DNA of 64,000 bases from Jeotgalibacillus proteolyticus (GCF_002926065.1 NZ_PREZ01000009.1:94071-158070); one strand, 5' to 3'; shown: positions 32,719 to 42,831, counted from the first letter of the stretch. Notes: generated by a model not told the origin, from the sequence alone. Numbers and translations: made by a program.

Positions 32719-34434
32719 TTATTCAACCCTGCTAAAATTTCTAACTAAAAAAGAAGTAGGTTCAGTTGGGTAATCTGCATTGATCAGATCGCTTGAATTT
32801 ATTTTCGTTTTTTTCGTAATCGGTAAGTTGGTATAGTTAATTTTAAAAACTATGCTACCGATTAATTTATCTCCCAACCCAAAAGAAAATTCAAATTCAG
32901 ATTTAATCAATTTAATACTGGCTTTATTATCATTCCATCCTATAGAGTAAGATTCCCAGGCATCAACCCTGTACCGGATGGTTTTTAAAGATTCAAGTTC
33001 TAAATTATCTTTGATAACTAAAGTACCCTCAGGACTATAATATAAACAGACTAATGTTTGATTGTTTGTATCTAACAATTCTAATTGTACATTTCTTTTA
33101 TTGTAATTTTTCACGTAAAATTCAAACTGAATCTTACCTTTATTTCTTCCACATTCCCATCTTTGAAGCATCAGCATTTCGTATGGATCTCGATTTATTG
33201 CGGAAATAGTTCCTTTATGATTATCAATTAACTTTATCTCTCCCCATTTTGGCTGAATAAACCCCCAATTTTCAAATTCATCTCTATTTGCAGATTCAAA
33301 AGAATGATTATTATATAAATCGACTTTACTTAGCCATATATCTTCTTTATTCATACTATACACAATCCATGTGTAATGGCCAGGAGGGGGATCACTCCCA
33401 GCCGTTAATCCGGTGGGATAGCTAGGGCCATAATATTTATGTAGCCCGAAATATTTTCGTGGAGAGACCCAGTTTGTCAGACAATTCATCCCATAATAAT
33501 TTTTTCCATCATTACTAGTTGTTACTGCTAATGGCCATCTATGAGTATTATCATTCGTTGGATTATATACAAGAGCATACTTTGTATTTGTTATTTTCTC
33601 AGCCCAACATTTCCCACCAGCTGTAACGATAGAAGGTTGCTTAGTTAATGGCGCCCAGGTTAAACCTTTATCTTGGCTGATAGAAGCTTTTCCCCATTTC
33701 CAAAATCCGATGGTTTCTAAATCAGAAACTTGATAATAAGTAAATGCTTTCCCATCTTCTATAGAGTAAAACCCATCTTTACTTCGATCTTCCTCCCACC
33801 ATTTTTGTGTAAGAAGTTTATTGCTTAATAATTCTTCGCAATCATTAATGAATTCCAGATCTTTAGAATTCAAATAATAAGGGTAAATTGTATTTTTCTC
33901 ATCCCATCCTGCATGAAGGTTATAACGAATAAAATAAATTTCGCCTAATTGCCCATTAGGCTGAATTTCTCTAATAACCCTTCCAATACCTTTCCCGTTA
34001 TTCGGGAATTCCTCAGTATTAAGACTTAATCCATAGAATCCTAAACCATAAAGTTTACGTCTTTTAGATATAAAAAAGCCCATACGATGATGCATATTTG
34101 CATATAAACAATATTTATTAAAAGAGACTTTATAAGGTGGAAACAATTCAATGGCTGAACTCCATTTTTCCCCATCTATCGATGTCTTTAATAGGGTTCT
34201 AGAAGGGGGGATAGTTTCACTAATCGGGTTATTGATATAAGATAAATAAAATTTATTAAAAATGTAGGCTAACATAGGAGAATGATTAAAAGTTCCTTTA
34301 TCTCTCTCTGGTTTTTCTTTGTCACGTGAACATCTCGTTACTTGATAATGTTTAATTTTTGGTACAGTACTATATCCACCATCGTGTTGTTCATTACATT
34401 CCTTTTGACATACATGACAAATTATTTCACCCAT
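32719..34434 (-). CDS. sialidase-fold (BNR-like) protein, last gene of left arm
   Basis: ATG 34434 is chosen because GAGG lies upstream and it overlaps the preceding gene by 8 bp; the longer frame lies inside that gene. The product has 571 residues. It begins with a small Cys motif (CHVCQKEC), then repeated blades such as TSIDGEKWSS, ISQDKGLTWAPL and VTTSNDGKNYYG typical of beta-propeller sialidase-like proteins, and ends in a beta-rich domain (about 430-571). Without a signal peptide it is probably intracellular. Its role in the pathway is unknown; it may act on a sugar-like or glycosylated intermediate. Confidence 0.6.
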   Translation of the reverse strand: MGEIICHVCQKECNEQHDGGYSTVPKIKHYQVTRCSRDKEKPERDKGTFNHSPMLAYIFNKFYLSYINNPISETIPPSRTLLKTSIDGEKWSSAIELFPPYKVSFNKYCLYANMHHRMGFFISKRRKLYGLGFYGLSLNTEEFPNNGKGIGRVIREIQPNGQLGEIYFIRYNLHAGWDEKNTIYPYYLNSKDLEFINDCEELLSNKLLTQKWWEEDRSKDGFYSIEDGKAFTYYQVSDLETIGFWKWGKASISQDKGLTWAPLTKQPSIVTAGGKCWAEKITNTKYALVYNPTNDNTHRWPLAVTTSNDGKNYYGMNCLTNWVSPRKYFGLHKYYGPSYPTGLTAGSDPPPGHYTWIVYSMNKEDIWLSKVDLYNNHSFESANRDEFENWGFIQPKWGEIKLIDNHKGTISAINRDPYEMLMLQRWECGRNKGKIQFEFYVKNYNKRNVQLELLDTNNQTLVCLYYSPEGTLVIKDNLELESLKTIRYRVDAWESYSIGWNDNKASIKLIKSEFEFSFGLGDKLIGSIVFKINYTNLPITKKTKINSSDLINADYPTEPTSFLVRNFSRVE

Positions 34435-35344
34435 TTTTTTCCTCGCTGATGAAATTTTTACTCCGCATTGAAAGGTGAGCATTAAAAAATGGGATAACAT
34501 TCTCCCAAAAGTCAGGATCACTCTGTGAGTCTCTATGCCCGTCACTTTTTACATAGAAACTATTTATTTTTACTCTGCTTTTAATATATTCAAGTTCACT
34601 TGAAGGTACAAAGTTATCATTGATTGAATGGGTCATTAAAATTGGAGTTCGAGTATTCTCTAATGCTTTTATGCAATCTAAATCTTCTTTCGTTTCGCGC
34701 GTTGTAATATTAGCTCTCATAAAAATAAACTTAGTTAGAATGGGAACTAAAGGATATGTGGGAAGTTTTTTCTGTTTTAGAAATGATTCCATTATAGTAG
34801 TGAATTTTATCGGGCTAGAATCAATGACAATTGCCTTTGCCGTATTTCCTTTTGATAAAGATAGAATGCTGCCAAAACCACCAAATGAATGTCCAAGCAG
34901 ACCAATGTTGTTTGTGTCTATATCTTTGCGAGATTTGGCGAATTTCACGGCTGAGATTATATCATCTCGAAACGTTTTTACGGTCAATGCTTTTACGCTA
35001 CTGCTTTCACCATGGCCCCGAACATCGAATAGTAGAAGAGAATATCCTTCTTCATGCAATCGATCGACATATCTATAAACTGTATCTCGGCTGGAACCCC
35101 ACCCATGGCATAAAATTATTAAAGGAGGGGTTTCTTCGAATTTAGAGGGTATAAACCAACCTCTTACAATACCTTCCTTGCTAGGAAATTCGATGTTTTC
35201 ATAAGGAACTGAAGGAACGGAAGTTATTTGTCGTCTTAAGGGCTGTTGAATTTTTTTTGCCATATTCCAAAAAAACAAAAAAACGCCGCCAAATACACCT
35301 ATGCTACTTATTATGAAAAATAGTAACTTTTTCAACCCTTTCAT
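34427..35344 (-). CDS. membrane-anchored alpha/beta hydrolase
   Basis: An N-terminal hydrophobic helix (about 6-27) precedes a serine hydrolase domain: ILCHGWGSSRDTV, FDVRGHGES, nucleophile GHSFGG (Ser near 151), acid in SINDNFVP and His in SDGHRDS. It resembles the YqkD/YfhR-type family of extended peptidases/esterases. The start overlaps the aminotransferase stop (ATGA), so it is translated with the cluster. It may hydrolyse or export-process the product. Confidence 0.75.
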   Translation of the reverse strand: MKGLKKLLFFIISSIGVFGGVFLFFWNMAKKIQQPLRRQITSVPSVPYENIEFPSKEGIVRGWFIPSKFEETPPLIILCHGWGSSRDTVYRYVDRLHEEGYSLLLFDVRGHGESSSVKALTVKTFRDDIISAVKFAKSRKDIDTNNIGLLGHSFGGFGSILSLSKGNTAKAIVIDSSPIKFTTIMESFLKQKKLPTYPLVPILTKFIFMRANITTRETKEDLDCIKALENTRTPILMTHSINDNFVPSSELEYIKSRVKINSFYVKSDGHRDSQSDPDFWENVIPFFNAHLSMRSKNFISEEKNG

Positions 35345-36606
35345 CCCTTCTCATTCCATATATATTTATCAGTAGATAATCTTTCCTTTAAGGTATTTAT
35401 TACTTTAAATTCTTTTTCTTCACTATCCGCTTCAAATGTTACAGAAAAGCGTATAAAATTTCCTGCATCATCCCAAGGTACAGTTGAGATAAGTTTCTTT
35501 TTTATTAAATATTGTGAGAAGTCTTCGCCAGAATTAAATGTTTCCCCATCTGTTGTTCCTATAGGTGCTTCCACATACAAATAAAAAGATGCTTGAGGCT
35601 TTCTCACCTTAAAACCTAACCCCAATAATACATCTGTTAACATTTTATGACGTCTATCGTACTTTTTCCAAGTGCGATAAGTAATTTCGGGATTTCTTAA
35701 ACAATGAATAGCTGCTTTTTGTATAGGAATGAATTGACCAGAATCGGAATTGTTTTTCACACTTGAAAAAGCTTTGATGGCTTTTTTGTTGCCTGCCAAG
35801 AATCCAATTCTCCAACCAGTCATATTAAAAGCTTTAGATAACGAATGCAGGGAGAGACCAACGTCCTTGGCGCCTGGTACGGATAGAAAAGATAGTCTAT
35901 TTTCATTAGCGGTGAGGGGTGCATAAGCTTCGTCCGAAATTACAAGAATATTATTCTTTTTTGCAAACTTAACTACTGTCTCATAAAATTTCCTTGTAGC
36001 AGGTGCACCTGTAGGATTATTGGGGTAGTTGATATAAAGTAACTTTGCTCTATCTAATACTTCTTCATCTATATTATCTAAGTCTGGGTAGAATTCATTC
36101 TCTTCCTTTAAAGGTAAACCCACCACATCACCACGAAGCCAAGATGTATGGGTAGCTAGGACCGGGTAGCCAGGTACTGTTACTAGAGCAACATCGCCTG
36201 GATTAATAAAAGCATAAGGAAGCAAACTTAGTGCAGATTTCGCTCCAATACAGTGTACAATTTCTTCTTGAGGATCAAGTTTAGAATGTAATCTAAATTC
36301 TTTTTCTAAATATTCTGCAGCGGCGAATTTGAAATCCTCAATCCCATTGTCAGAATAACCACGGTTTTTACTTTTTTTAGCTTCCATGTATAAAATATCG
36401 ATAACTTCACTTTCGGCCATCCAGTCTGGTTCGCCTAATCCCATGTCTATTAATAGCTTATCGGGGTTATTTTTTAAAGCTTCTTCTTTTGCTTCTTTGA
36501 TCTTACCAAATTTATAGTCTTTATTTTCTTGGCCAAATGTTGCTCCTCCAATACGGTCTGAAAACAGATTATTTATATTGTATTCACTTAAAATTGAGCT
36601 CTTCAT
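35341..36606 (-). CDS. PLP-dependent aminotransferase (class I/II, DapL-like)
   Basis: The fold type I signatures are clear: GLGEPDW near the N-terminus, NYPNNPTGAPA, SDEAYAPL, and the PLP lysine in SLSKAFNMTGWRIGFLAG. At 421 residues it most resembles LL-diaminopimelate aminotransferase-type enzymes, but substrate cannot be read from sequence. In this cluster it could aminate a keto intermediate or supply an amino acid starter to the neighbouring ligase. Confidence 0.82.
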   Translation of the reverse strand: MKSSILSEYNINNLFSDRIGGATFGQENKDYKFGKIKEAKEEALKNNPDKLLIDMGLGEPDWMAESEVIDILYMEAKKSKNRGYSDNGIEDFKFAAAEYLEKEFRLHSKLDPQEEIVHCIGAKSALSLLPYAFINPGDVALVTVPGYPVLATHTSWLRGDVVGLPLKEENEFYPDLDNIDEEVLDRAKLLYINYPNNPTGAPATRKFYETVVKFAKKNNILVISDEAYAPLTANENRLSFLSVPGAKDVGLSLHSLSKAFNMTGWRIGFLAGNKKAIKAFSSVKNNSDSGQFIPIQKAAIHCLRNPEITYRTWKKYDRRHKMLTDVLLGLGFKVRKPQASFYLYVEAPIGTTDGETFNSGEDFSQYLIKKKLISTVPWDDAGNFIRFSVTFEADSEEKEFKVINTLKERLSTDKYIWNEKG

Positions 36607-38027
36607 CTTTTTTCCTCCTTTAAAGTCATCGTTTCTAATTCTTTTAACAACAAATTACGTTTTACTTTTCCTACCCCACTTCTAGGTATTTGATTAATTT
36701 TTACGAATTTTTGCGGTATTTTAAAGGATGCTAATTGTTCTTTTACTAAAGGGATTAAATCTGTTTTCTCAACATTATTATTCGTCACATAAAAAGCTAC
36801 TGGATACTCTGAAATACTTCCTGGACTCTTATAGCCGACTACTGCTGCATCTCGTATATCAAGATGTTTCTTTAAAACGTTTTCTATTTCTACAGGGTCC
36901 ACTTTCTTGCCCCCTACATTGATACTGTCATCTTGCCTTCCGTACACATAAAGAAACCCTTTCCTCATTTCTGCTATGTCATAAGTATGATAATATCCAT
37001 CCTCAGTAAGTAAGGAATTGAATTTATTTAAATCCTTATAATAACCTGTGCTCATTGAAGTAGATTTAATTTGAATGATTCCTTTTTCTCCGTCCCTACA
37101 TAACTTTCCAGATTCGTTTATAATTCTTACACTTACCCCTTCAATTAATTTACCTAGTGAATTGGGAATGGTACCATCATTAAAGGTAGCCGGACCAGCT
37201 TCAACAATCCCATAGTAATCACAGATGGGTAGATGAAATCTAATTTTAAATTCTGACTTAGTTGAATTATGCAGGGGTGCAGAGGAAGAAAGACAAAGTC
37301 TTAGATTCTTAATTTTTGGCTGATAACTTGTTGAAAGTAAACTGTCATATACAAATGGAAAAGCAGTAATGATAGACACATTTTCTTCTTCAATTACTTT
37401 CCAAATATATTTTGGAGTTAATATTTTTTTGCAAATAATAATACAAGCACCGCTCAAAAATGTTGAAATAAACGAAGTATTAAAAGCAAGACCATTATGA
37501 AAGGAAGCGGTACATAATATCTTGTCCTCTTTTATTAAACTTGAAGCTTCTGCCCAGTTACGCCCTGCATTTAATACTGCACTCTCAGTAAACATTAAAC
37601 ATTTTGGTACGCCTGTCGTACCTGATGAAAACCTACATGTCATAGTATTCTTCAAATCATTGTTATCTTCTATGCTTTCTACTTTAAATTCTTTAAAAAT
37701 AATTTGATCGCCTAAACCAAGCTTAATTACATAATTGATACTATACTTTTCGCACAAAGTATTAACTTCGGTATCAGTAAAAGTGTAATCGATTAACATT
37801 GGAATAGAACCAGCTTTAATTAAAGCGTAATAGATAAATATATATGTTGGATGGTTTTTCATTTGAATTCCAACTGGACCTTTTGAAGATAATTTCATAT
37901 TTAATATTTTTTCATGCCTTTCAATTTCTTCCCACATTTGAGAATAAGAATAAGTTTGGTTACCATAACGTATTGCTGGGCGTTTATTATATAATTCGGA
38001 GCTTTCCTTTATTTCCTCAATAATCAT
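36603..38027 (-). CDS. adenylate-forming acyl/aminoacyl ligase
   Basis: ANL superfamily enzyme of 474 residues: P-loop CRFSSGTTGVPK, YGIVEAGPATF, the YYHTYDIAEMR region, hinge GRQDDSINVGGKKVDPVEIE and C-terminal catalytic Lys in SGVGKVKRN. It probably activates a carboxylic or amino acid and loads the stand-alone ACP at 40192. It overlaps the aminotransferase by 4 bp. I see no specificity code I trust. Confidence 0.85.
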   Translation of the reverse strand: MIIEEIKESSELYNKRPAIRYGNQTYSYSQMWEEIERHEKILNMKLSSKGPVGIQMKNHPTYIFIYYALIKAGSIPMLIDYTFTDTEVNTLCEKYSINYVIKLGLGDQIIFKEFKVESIEDNNDLKNTMTCRFSSGTTGVPKCLMFTESAVLNAGRNWAEASSLIKEDKILCTASFHNGLAFNTSFISTFLSGACIIICKKILTPKYIWKVIEEENVSIITAFPFVYDSLLSTSYQPKIKNLRLCLSSSAPLHNSTKSEFKIRFHLPICDYYGIVEAGPATFNDGTIPNSLGKLIEGVSVRIINESGKLCRDGEKGIIQIKSTSMSTGYYKDLNKFNSLLTEDGYYHTYDIAEMRKGFLYVYGRQDDSINVGGKKVDPVEIENVLKKHLDIRDAAVVGYKSPGSISEYPVAFYVTNNNVEKTDLIPLVKEQLASFKIPQKFVKINQIPRSGVGKVKRNLLLKELETMTLKEEKR

Positions 38028-38040
38028 CTTATTACTCCTT

Positions 38041-39465
38041 TTATCGATTTAAAAAATATCTATCTCTTTTCAAACCATTAGTTTTGTCCACTCCAATCAC
38101 TCCTGCATAGAGTATTTCATCCAACGGATGAAGATTTAAAAACTCTTTGACTTCTTCGTCATAATAGCCACCGATGCATGAATAACCTAATCCTATTTCG
38201 TTAACTTTTAAATGGATCTCTTGGGCCAACATTCCAGATTCAATAAGAGATTTTTTCCAATGTAAATCCTCATCTTCCATTCCTAAATTAGCACTAAAAA
38301 ATAAAGCAACCGAAGCATTTTCAAGAATTTCTTGATTGATACATAGTTCCTTTACTTTGACATTAAAATCACCAATTTTTTCTTTTTTTAGATGGCCGCT
38401 TTCTAATTTATAAATTCCTGATTCCAGTGAATTTACATTATTAATTACAAAAGTTGTTTCTAACGGAAAATCACAATGAGAGATGAATTCAACAATCTTA
38501 TCGAAGTCTGATAAGGCTATCTTTTCTTTGTTGAAAGTAGAGGCGGATCTTCTGTATTTAATAAGATTTAATAGTTTATCAAAATTTTGGTTTTCATAAC
38601 CTAACCGTGATTCAGAAAGCCAAGAAGCTTTTGGGATAAGGTTTTTGGCATATACTTCCTTTTGGAAGCTACTAATTGGTTCCCAATTAAACTGATTACT
38701 TTGATCAGGGTCATTTGTATAAGAGTTGCTTAGATGATCTTTACCTACAACCTTAGAATTACTAATTTCTCTACTTTGATTAAAGTTTTTAATTGATATT
38801 AAACCTACGGCTTCTTCAATGGCATCTAAATTCAATAGTTTACTTATACTTCTATTGTTACAAATCGTATAAGTGCTTGTATCCATGCCTAGAGTATTTG
38901 CTAAAAGTCGCATATTGGTTATCACGTGTCCCGCATCTAGATGACAAAATTGATATCCTCTGTAAGAATATTTCCAACAACTCTTCCAAAGAGCTGCTGT
39001 AAATACAATATATATATCATCGTCTGAATCTTGTTCGAGTAAGTTATCATGAAGGTGAATATTCTCGTTGTTAATCTTATATAAGGCCATATCATGAGGG
39101 GAATAATAAAATACCCCTTTCTCTAGGGGAGGAGCATTATTAATAACAACATATAGTTCAATGGGGTAACATGCACCAGCTGACGGGTACGACCATAACA
39201 TTTCTGGTTGGTGGTCATAAAATTTAATAGAGTTCATTCCAAAACCACTTAAAAGAAGACGCTCCAATCGATCAATAGGGTCATTTTTGGGTTTTTGCTT
39301 CGCGTAACTTGTTTTTAATCTTATACTATAGCCTTTATATTTTTTATTGCGTTCTGGTCGATCAAATTCGTTAAATCTACTTCCCACGTATTCACGCCCG
39401 CGTACATTTTTGACAAACTCTAGTAGCTCCTGACTACCAGTTGTTTTCAAATTATCACTTAACAT
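38041..39465 (-). CDS. SagB/ThcOx-type flavin dehydrogenase (nitroreductase fold)
   Basis: Two nitroreductase-like halves are visible. The first (about 60-235) has SAGACYPIELYVVIN, GVFYYSPHDMALY and DAGHVITNMRLLANTLGM; the second (about 285-474) has KYRRSASTF and LGYSCIGGYYDEEVKEFL. This family uses FMN to oxidise azolines or related rings and peptidyl intermediates. ATG 39465 has GGAGG at good spacing; the longer frame overlaps the aldolase gene. It may oxidise an ACP-bound intermediate. Confidence 0.8.
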   Translation of the reverse strand: MLSDNLKTTGSQELLEFVKNVRGREYVGSRFNEFDRPERNKKYKGYSIRLKTSYAKQKPKNDPIDRLERLLLSGFGMNSIKFYDHQPEMLWSYPSAGACYPIELYVVINNAPPLEKGVFYYSPHDMALYKINNENIHLHDNLLEQDSDDDIYIVFTAALWKSCWKYSYRGYQFCHLDAGHVITNMRLLANTLGMDTSTYTICNNRSISKLLNLDAIEEAVGLISIKNFNQSREISNSKVVGKDHLSNSYTNDPDQSNQFNWEPISSFQKEVYAKNLIPKASWLSESRLGYENQNFDKLLNLIKYRRSASTFNKEKIALSDFDKIVEFISHCDFPLETTFVINNVNSLESGIYKLESGHLKKEKIGDFNVKVKELCINQEILENASVALFFSANLGMEDEDLHWKKSLIESGMLAQEIHLKVNEIGLGYSCIGGYYDEEVKEFLNLHPLDEILYAGVIGVDKTNGLKRDRYFLNR

Positions 39466-40192
39466 AAGGAATTCCTCCATTACTAAAATAATGGTCGACC
39501 CTTCTGCACCAGTATTTCCAATATTCTTCAATGGCGGTCTTACCAAAGATAATCTTACTCTTTACTTTTACTTCTGCTCCTTCTGTAAATGTATAGGGGG
39601 TATTAAATGATTCAGCCATTAATTGAAATTTACAAGCGTTTTCTAAAACAATCGCCCAACAAATGGTTTCAGGAATAGATTTTCCTACAGCTACTATTCC
39701 ATGATTCTTCAGAAACAGCGTATTTCCTACAGAAAAGGAATCGGCAACCTTACTCCCTATTTTCTGATTAGTTACAGTGTTTGTAGTTAAGTCAAACTTT
39801 TTTGTATTCATTACTGGCGTGGCATCGTGAGTTACTGGTTTAAGCTCCAGGTTTGTAGCGCCAAAAAGCATAGAATAAGGGGGGTGGGAGTGTATTAGAC
39901 AATTTACATCCTTTCTACTCTTATAGATTTCTGTATGGAGTGGCCATTCAGAAGGTATAGCACCCTCACCAACCAAACGATTCCCTTCTAAATCAATTAA
40001 TATGAAATCGTTTTCCGTTGTTTCCTCCCAACCTAGAAAAGCTCTTCGTATCAAAATAGTATTTTCTGTTATGCGATATGAAATTTGGCCATTGTTGATA
40101 TCATTGTGTCCTTCTAAAAAGAGAGTTTTTGATCCGTAAGTTAAATCTTTTAAAACAGTAGCATTAATCTCTTCAATTGAATTCAAAGTCAT
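39455..40192 (-). CDS. class II aldolase/adducin-family protein
   Basis: The metal-binding histidines are in LIHSHPPYSMLFGA and in LKNHGIVAVG; a further acidic residue is in EGHNDI. Such enzymes (fuculose-phosphate aldolase type) cleave or form C-C bonds or decarboxylate using Zn. ATG 40192 overlaps the ACP stop as TGATG. A role in making a small starter acid is possible. Confidence 0.8.
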   Translation of the reverse strand: MTLNSIEEINATVLKDLTYGSKTLFLEGHNDINNGQISYRITENTILIRRAFLGWEETTENDFILIDLEGNRLVGEGAIPSEWPLHTEIYKSRKDVNCLIHSHPPYSMLFGATNLELKPVTHDATPVMNTKKFDLTTNTVTNQKIGSKVADSFSVGNTLFLKNHGIVAVGKSIPETICWAIVLENACKFQLMAESFNTPYTFTEGAEVKVKSKIIFGKTAIEEYWKYWCRRVDHYFSNGGIPYVK

Positions 40193-40446
40193 CAAACTCC
40201 TTCCAATTGTTCCTGCTTCCTGATAACGAATTGACTCAGCGTAGTTAAAGAATCAAACACTTGAGGTTCTATCTCTTCAATTTCTAAGTCAATATCAAAT
40301 TTTTCTTCAATCAGTACGATTAAATTTATCTGAACCAATGAGTCAAGACCTAAGTTTCCAATATTATCTCCAACCTCAATTAAATCTTCTTCTGTAACAT
40401 TATCTTCCGATGCTTCAAGCAGTAATTCCTTTATAATCTCCTTCAA
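40192..40446 (-). CDS. stand-alone acyl/aminoacyl carrier protein
   Basis: TTG 40446 is chosen because AAAGGAGGGTGG lies directly upstream. The 84-residue acidic protein has the phosphopantetheine site GNLGLDSLVQI (Ser near 40) and the typical helix II/III. It is the first gene of the left arm and pairs naturally with the ligase. It differs clearly from the second ACP at 41316, suggesting one carrier for the starter and one for elongation. Confidence 0.88.
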   Translation of the reverse strand: MKEIIKELLLEASEDNVTEEDLIEVGDNIGNLGLDSLVQINLIVLIEEKFDIDLEIEEIEPQVFDSLTTLSQFVIRKQEQLEGV

Positions 40447-40479
40447 TTTCCACCCTCCTTTCACAAAAAATTCAAAAAA

Positions 40480-40510
40480 TTGTAGAAATTATTATAATTT
40501 ACAGTATAAT
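40480..40510 (+). promoter_or_regulatory. divergent promoter region of the biosynthetic cluster
   Basis: The 110-bp gap between the two arms is very AT-rich. TATAAT at 40505-40510 with TTGTAG 19 bp upstream could drive the right arm; spacing is long, so an activator may be needed. No site identical to those near the regulators was found by eye. Confidence 0.4.
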
Positions 40511-40556
40511 TAACATTGTTATTATTTTCAACAAAAATTTAAAAAGGAGGAAAATT

Positions 40557-41294
40557 GTGACGAATAGAGTTGCTTTAGTAACTGGAGGCGCTAAAGGGAT
40601 AGGTCGAGAGATTTGTCTTGGGCTTTCAAGATCTGGCATGGACGTTGTAGTAAATTACTCTGAAAGTTTTAGGGAAGCTGATCTTCTTTGTGAAGAAATA
40701 AAGGATTCCGGAAAGCGTGCTACGGCAATAAAAGCAAATATTCAACATGAAAAAGAAGTAAAGAATATGATAAGTGACATTATTCGAGAATATGGAAAAC
40801 TTGATGTCTTAGTGAATAATGCTGGTATAACGAATGACAAGCTTATTATTCAAATGACTACACAAGATATTATGTCGGTCTTAAACGTAAATTTGATAGG
40901 GGCTATGAACTGCATTAAGTACAGTGTTAAACCTATGTTGAAAAATCGTTATGGGCGAGTTGTAAATATAGCCTCGGTAGTTGGCCTTTCGGGTAATCAA
41001 GGACAATCAAATTATGCAGCTTCAAAAGCTGGATTAATTGCGGTTACCAAATCAGCAGCAAAAGAATTCTCATCAAAGAACATTACATTCAATGCTGTCG
41101 CTCCAGGTTATATTGATACATCCATGACACAGAAGATGAGCGAAGAATCAAAAGCAAAAATGCTAAGTGAGATACCTTTAGGAAGAGCAGGTACTGGAGT
41201 TGATGTAGCAGAGGCCGTAGCATTTTTAAGTACGGATAAAGCAGCCTATATAACAGGACAAGTTCTACAAGTTGATGGAGGCATGTACATTTAA
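40557..41294 (+). CDS. fabG: 3-oxoacyl-ACP reductase (FabG-like ketoreductase)
   Basis: A short-chain dehydrogenase of 245 residues with the NADPH loop TGGAKGIGREI, NNAGITND, catalytic Ser in NIASVVGLSGN and Tyr-Lys in SNYAASKAG. It closely follows the FabG plan. GTG 40557 has AAAAGGAGGAAA. It should reduce the beta-keto group after each condensation. Confidence 0.9.
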   Translation: MTNRVALVTGGAKGIGREICLGLSRSGMDVVVNYSESFREADLLCEEIKDSGKRATAIKANIQHEKEVKNMISDIIREYGKLDVLVNNAGITNDKLIIQMTTQDIMSVLNVNLIGAMNCIKYSVKPMLKNRYGRVVNIASVVGLSGNQGQSNYAASKAGLIAVTKSAAKEFSSKNITFNAVAPGYIDTSMTQKMSEESKAKMLSEIPLGRAGTGVDVAEAVAFLSTDKAAYITGQVLQVDGGMYI

Positions 41295-41315
41295 TAAAAC
41301 TAGGAGGGAATATTA

Positions 41316-41564
41316 ATGAAAAATACTTTTGAAGAGGTTCAGAATCTTATAGCAGAGAGATTGGACATTGATAAATTAAGCATTAAAAAAGAATCATCAT
41401 TTAAGAATGATTTAGGCGCAGATTCTCTGGATGTAGTAGAGATGGTTATGGAAATAGAAGATATTTTTGAAATTGAAATTGCAGATGAAGACTCTGAAAA
41501 TTTAAAAACAGTACAGGATTTAGTGGAGTATATTGATCAAAAAAATAAAGTGAATCAAGGTTGA
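41316..41564 (+). CDS. acpP: acyl carrier protein (elongation)
   Basis: An acidic 82-residue protein with the phosphopantetheine motif [16 protein letters not shown] (Ser near 36), typical of FAS AcpP. It sits 21 bp after fabG with an AGGAGGG site and touches the KS gene. Confidence 0.93.
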   Translation: MKNTFEEVQNLIAERLDIDKLSIKKESSFKNDLGADSLDVVEMVMEIEDIFEIEIADEDSENLKTVQDLVEYIDQKNKVNQG

Positions 41565-41569
41565 GAGGA

Positions 41570-42829
41570 ATGGAGAAAAAGCGCGTTGTAATTACAGGGA
41601 TGGGAGTAGTAACTGCATTAGGGGAGGAGTTAAACGAATTTTGGAATAACATAGTTTCGGGGCAATCAGGTATCTCACTTGTAGAATCATTTGATACGAC
41701 AAATTATACGACAAAAATTGCAGGGGAGATAAAAGATTTTAATCCTTTGAATTATATGAGTGAGGAAGAGTCTTCAAATTATGATAGGTTTACTCAATTT
41801 GGTTTAGCAGGAACCAAAAAAGCACTTAAGGACGCGGGTTTTGACACACTAAGTGCAATTGATCCAAATCGTATAGGCGTTTTAGTAGGTTCAGGAATCG
41901 GTGGTGCTATTACATGGAACCAAGAAATTTATAATTTTAGAAAAAAAATTTCATACGGTTCTAATAAGACTTTTATGACAAAGTTTCAAATATCCCACTG
42001 TACAAGTGCGATTGCTCAATATTTAGGTGTGAATGGCCCGTCTGGTACTATGGTTACCGCCTGCGCAGCAGGAAATCATTCTATAGGAGAAGCATACCAG
42101 ATAATTAAAAATAATAAGGCAGATATCATGATATGTGGTGGGACGGAAGCATCTATAAATCCAGCAGGTTTTGGTGGTTTTACTTCACTCCGAGCAATGT
42201 CTACCAGAAATTCCGACCCACAACAAGCTAGTAGGCCCTTTGATAGAGACCGTGACGGTTTTGTTATGGCAGAAGGTTCAGGGATATTAATACTAGAATC
42301 TTTAGAACATGCGTTAAATCGAAAAGCTCGTATTTACGCAGAAGTAGTTGGCTTCGGTATGAGTGGGGATGCTTATCATATCACTGAACCTAGACCAGAT
42401 GGGGAAGGGGCTAAGCAATCAATAATAAGTGCAATGTTGGATGCTAACATCGAGTCAAATCAGATAGACTATGTAAACACTCATGGTACTTCCACACCCT
42501 TAGGAGATATAGCGGAAAGTAATGCTATTAAAAAAGCTCTAGGAGCCCATGCATATAAGGCTTCAATAAATTCATCTAAATCAATGACTGGTCACTTAGT
42601 GGCAGCAGCCGGTGGAGTAGAAGCCATCATTTCTACTATGGTACTCAATAAACAAATAGTACCACCAACTATTAATATTGATAACCAAGATCCAGAATGT
42701 GATTTGGATTATACGCCAAACAAAGCACGTGAAAGGGAAGTTAATTTTTCTTTATCTAATTCTTTTGGTTTTGGGGGGCACAATTCTACTCTAATTTTAA
42801 AGAAGTTTAATAAAACCGAGGTGAAATAA
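41570..42829 (+). CDS. ketosynthase KS-alpha (FabF-like)
   Basis: The 419-residue enzyme keeps the full Cys-His-His triad: Cys165 in MVTACAAGNHS, His305 in VNTHGTSTP and His342 in SMTGHLVAAAGG. ATG 41570 gives the usual KS start KKRVVITGMG; an upstream TTG at 41561 is possible. It should catalyse the decarboxylative condensation and is expected to pair with the KS-like protein at 44290. Confidence 0.92.
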   Translation: MEKKRVVITGMGVVTALGEELNEFWNNIVSGQSGISLVESFDTTNYTTKIAGEIKDFNPLNYMSEEESSNYDRFTQFGLAGTKKALKDAGFDTLSAIDPNRIGVLVGSGIGGAITWNQEIYNFRKKISYGSNKTFMTKFQISHCTSAIAQYLGVNGPSGTMVTACAAGNHSIGEAYQIIKNNKADIMICGGTEASINPAGFGGFTSLRAMSTRNSDPQQASRPFDRDRDGFVMAEGSGILILESLEHALNRKARIYAEVVGFGMSGDAYHITEPRPDGEGAKQSIISAMLDANIESNQIDYVNTHGTSTPLGDIAESNAIKKALGAHAYKASINSSKSMTGHLVAAAGGVEAIISTMVLNKQIVPPTINIDNQDPECDLDYTPNKAREREVNFSLSNSFGFGGHNSTLILKKFNKTEVK

Positions 42830-42831
42830 AT

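Noticed and set aside
32719..34434. Secreted sialidase
   Set aside because: From the supported start there is no signal peptide, and the motifs show only the propeller fold; sialic acid cleavage cannot be claimed.
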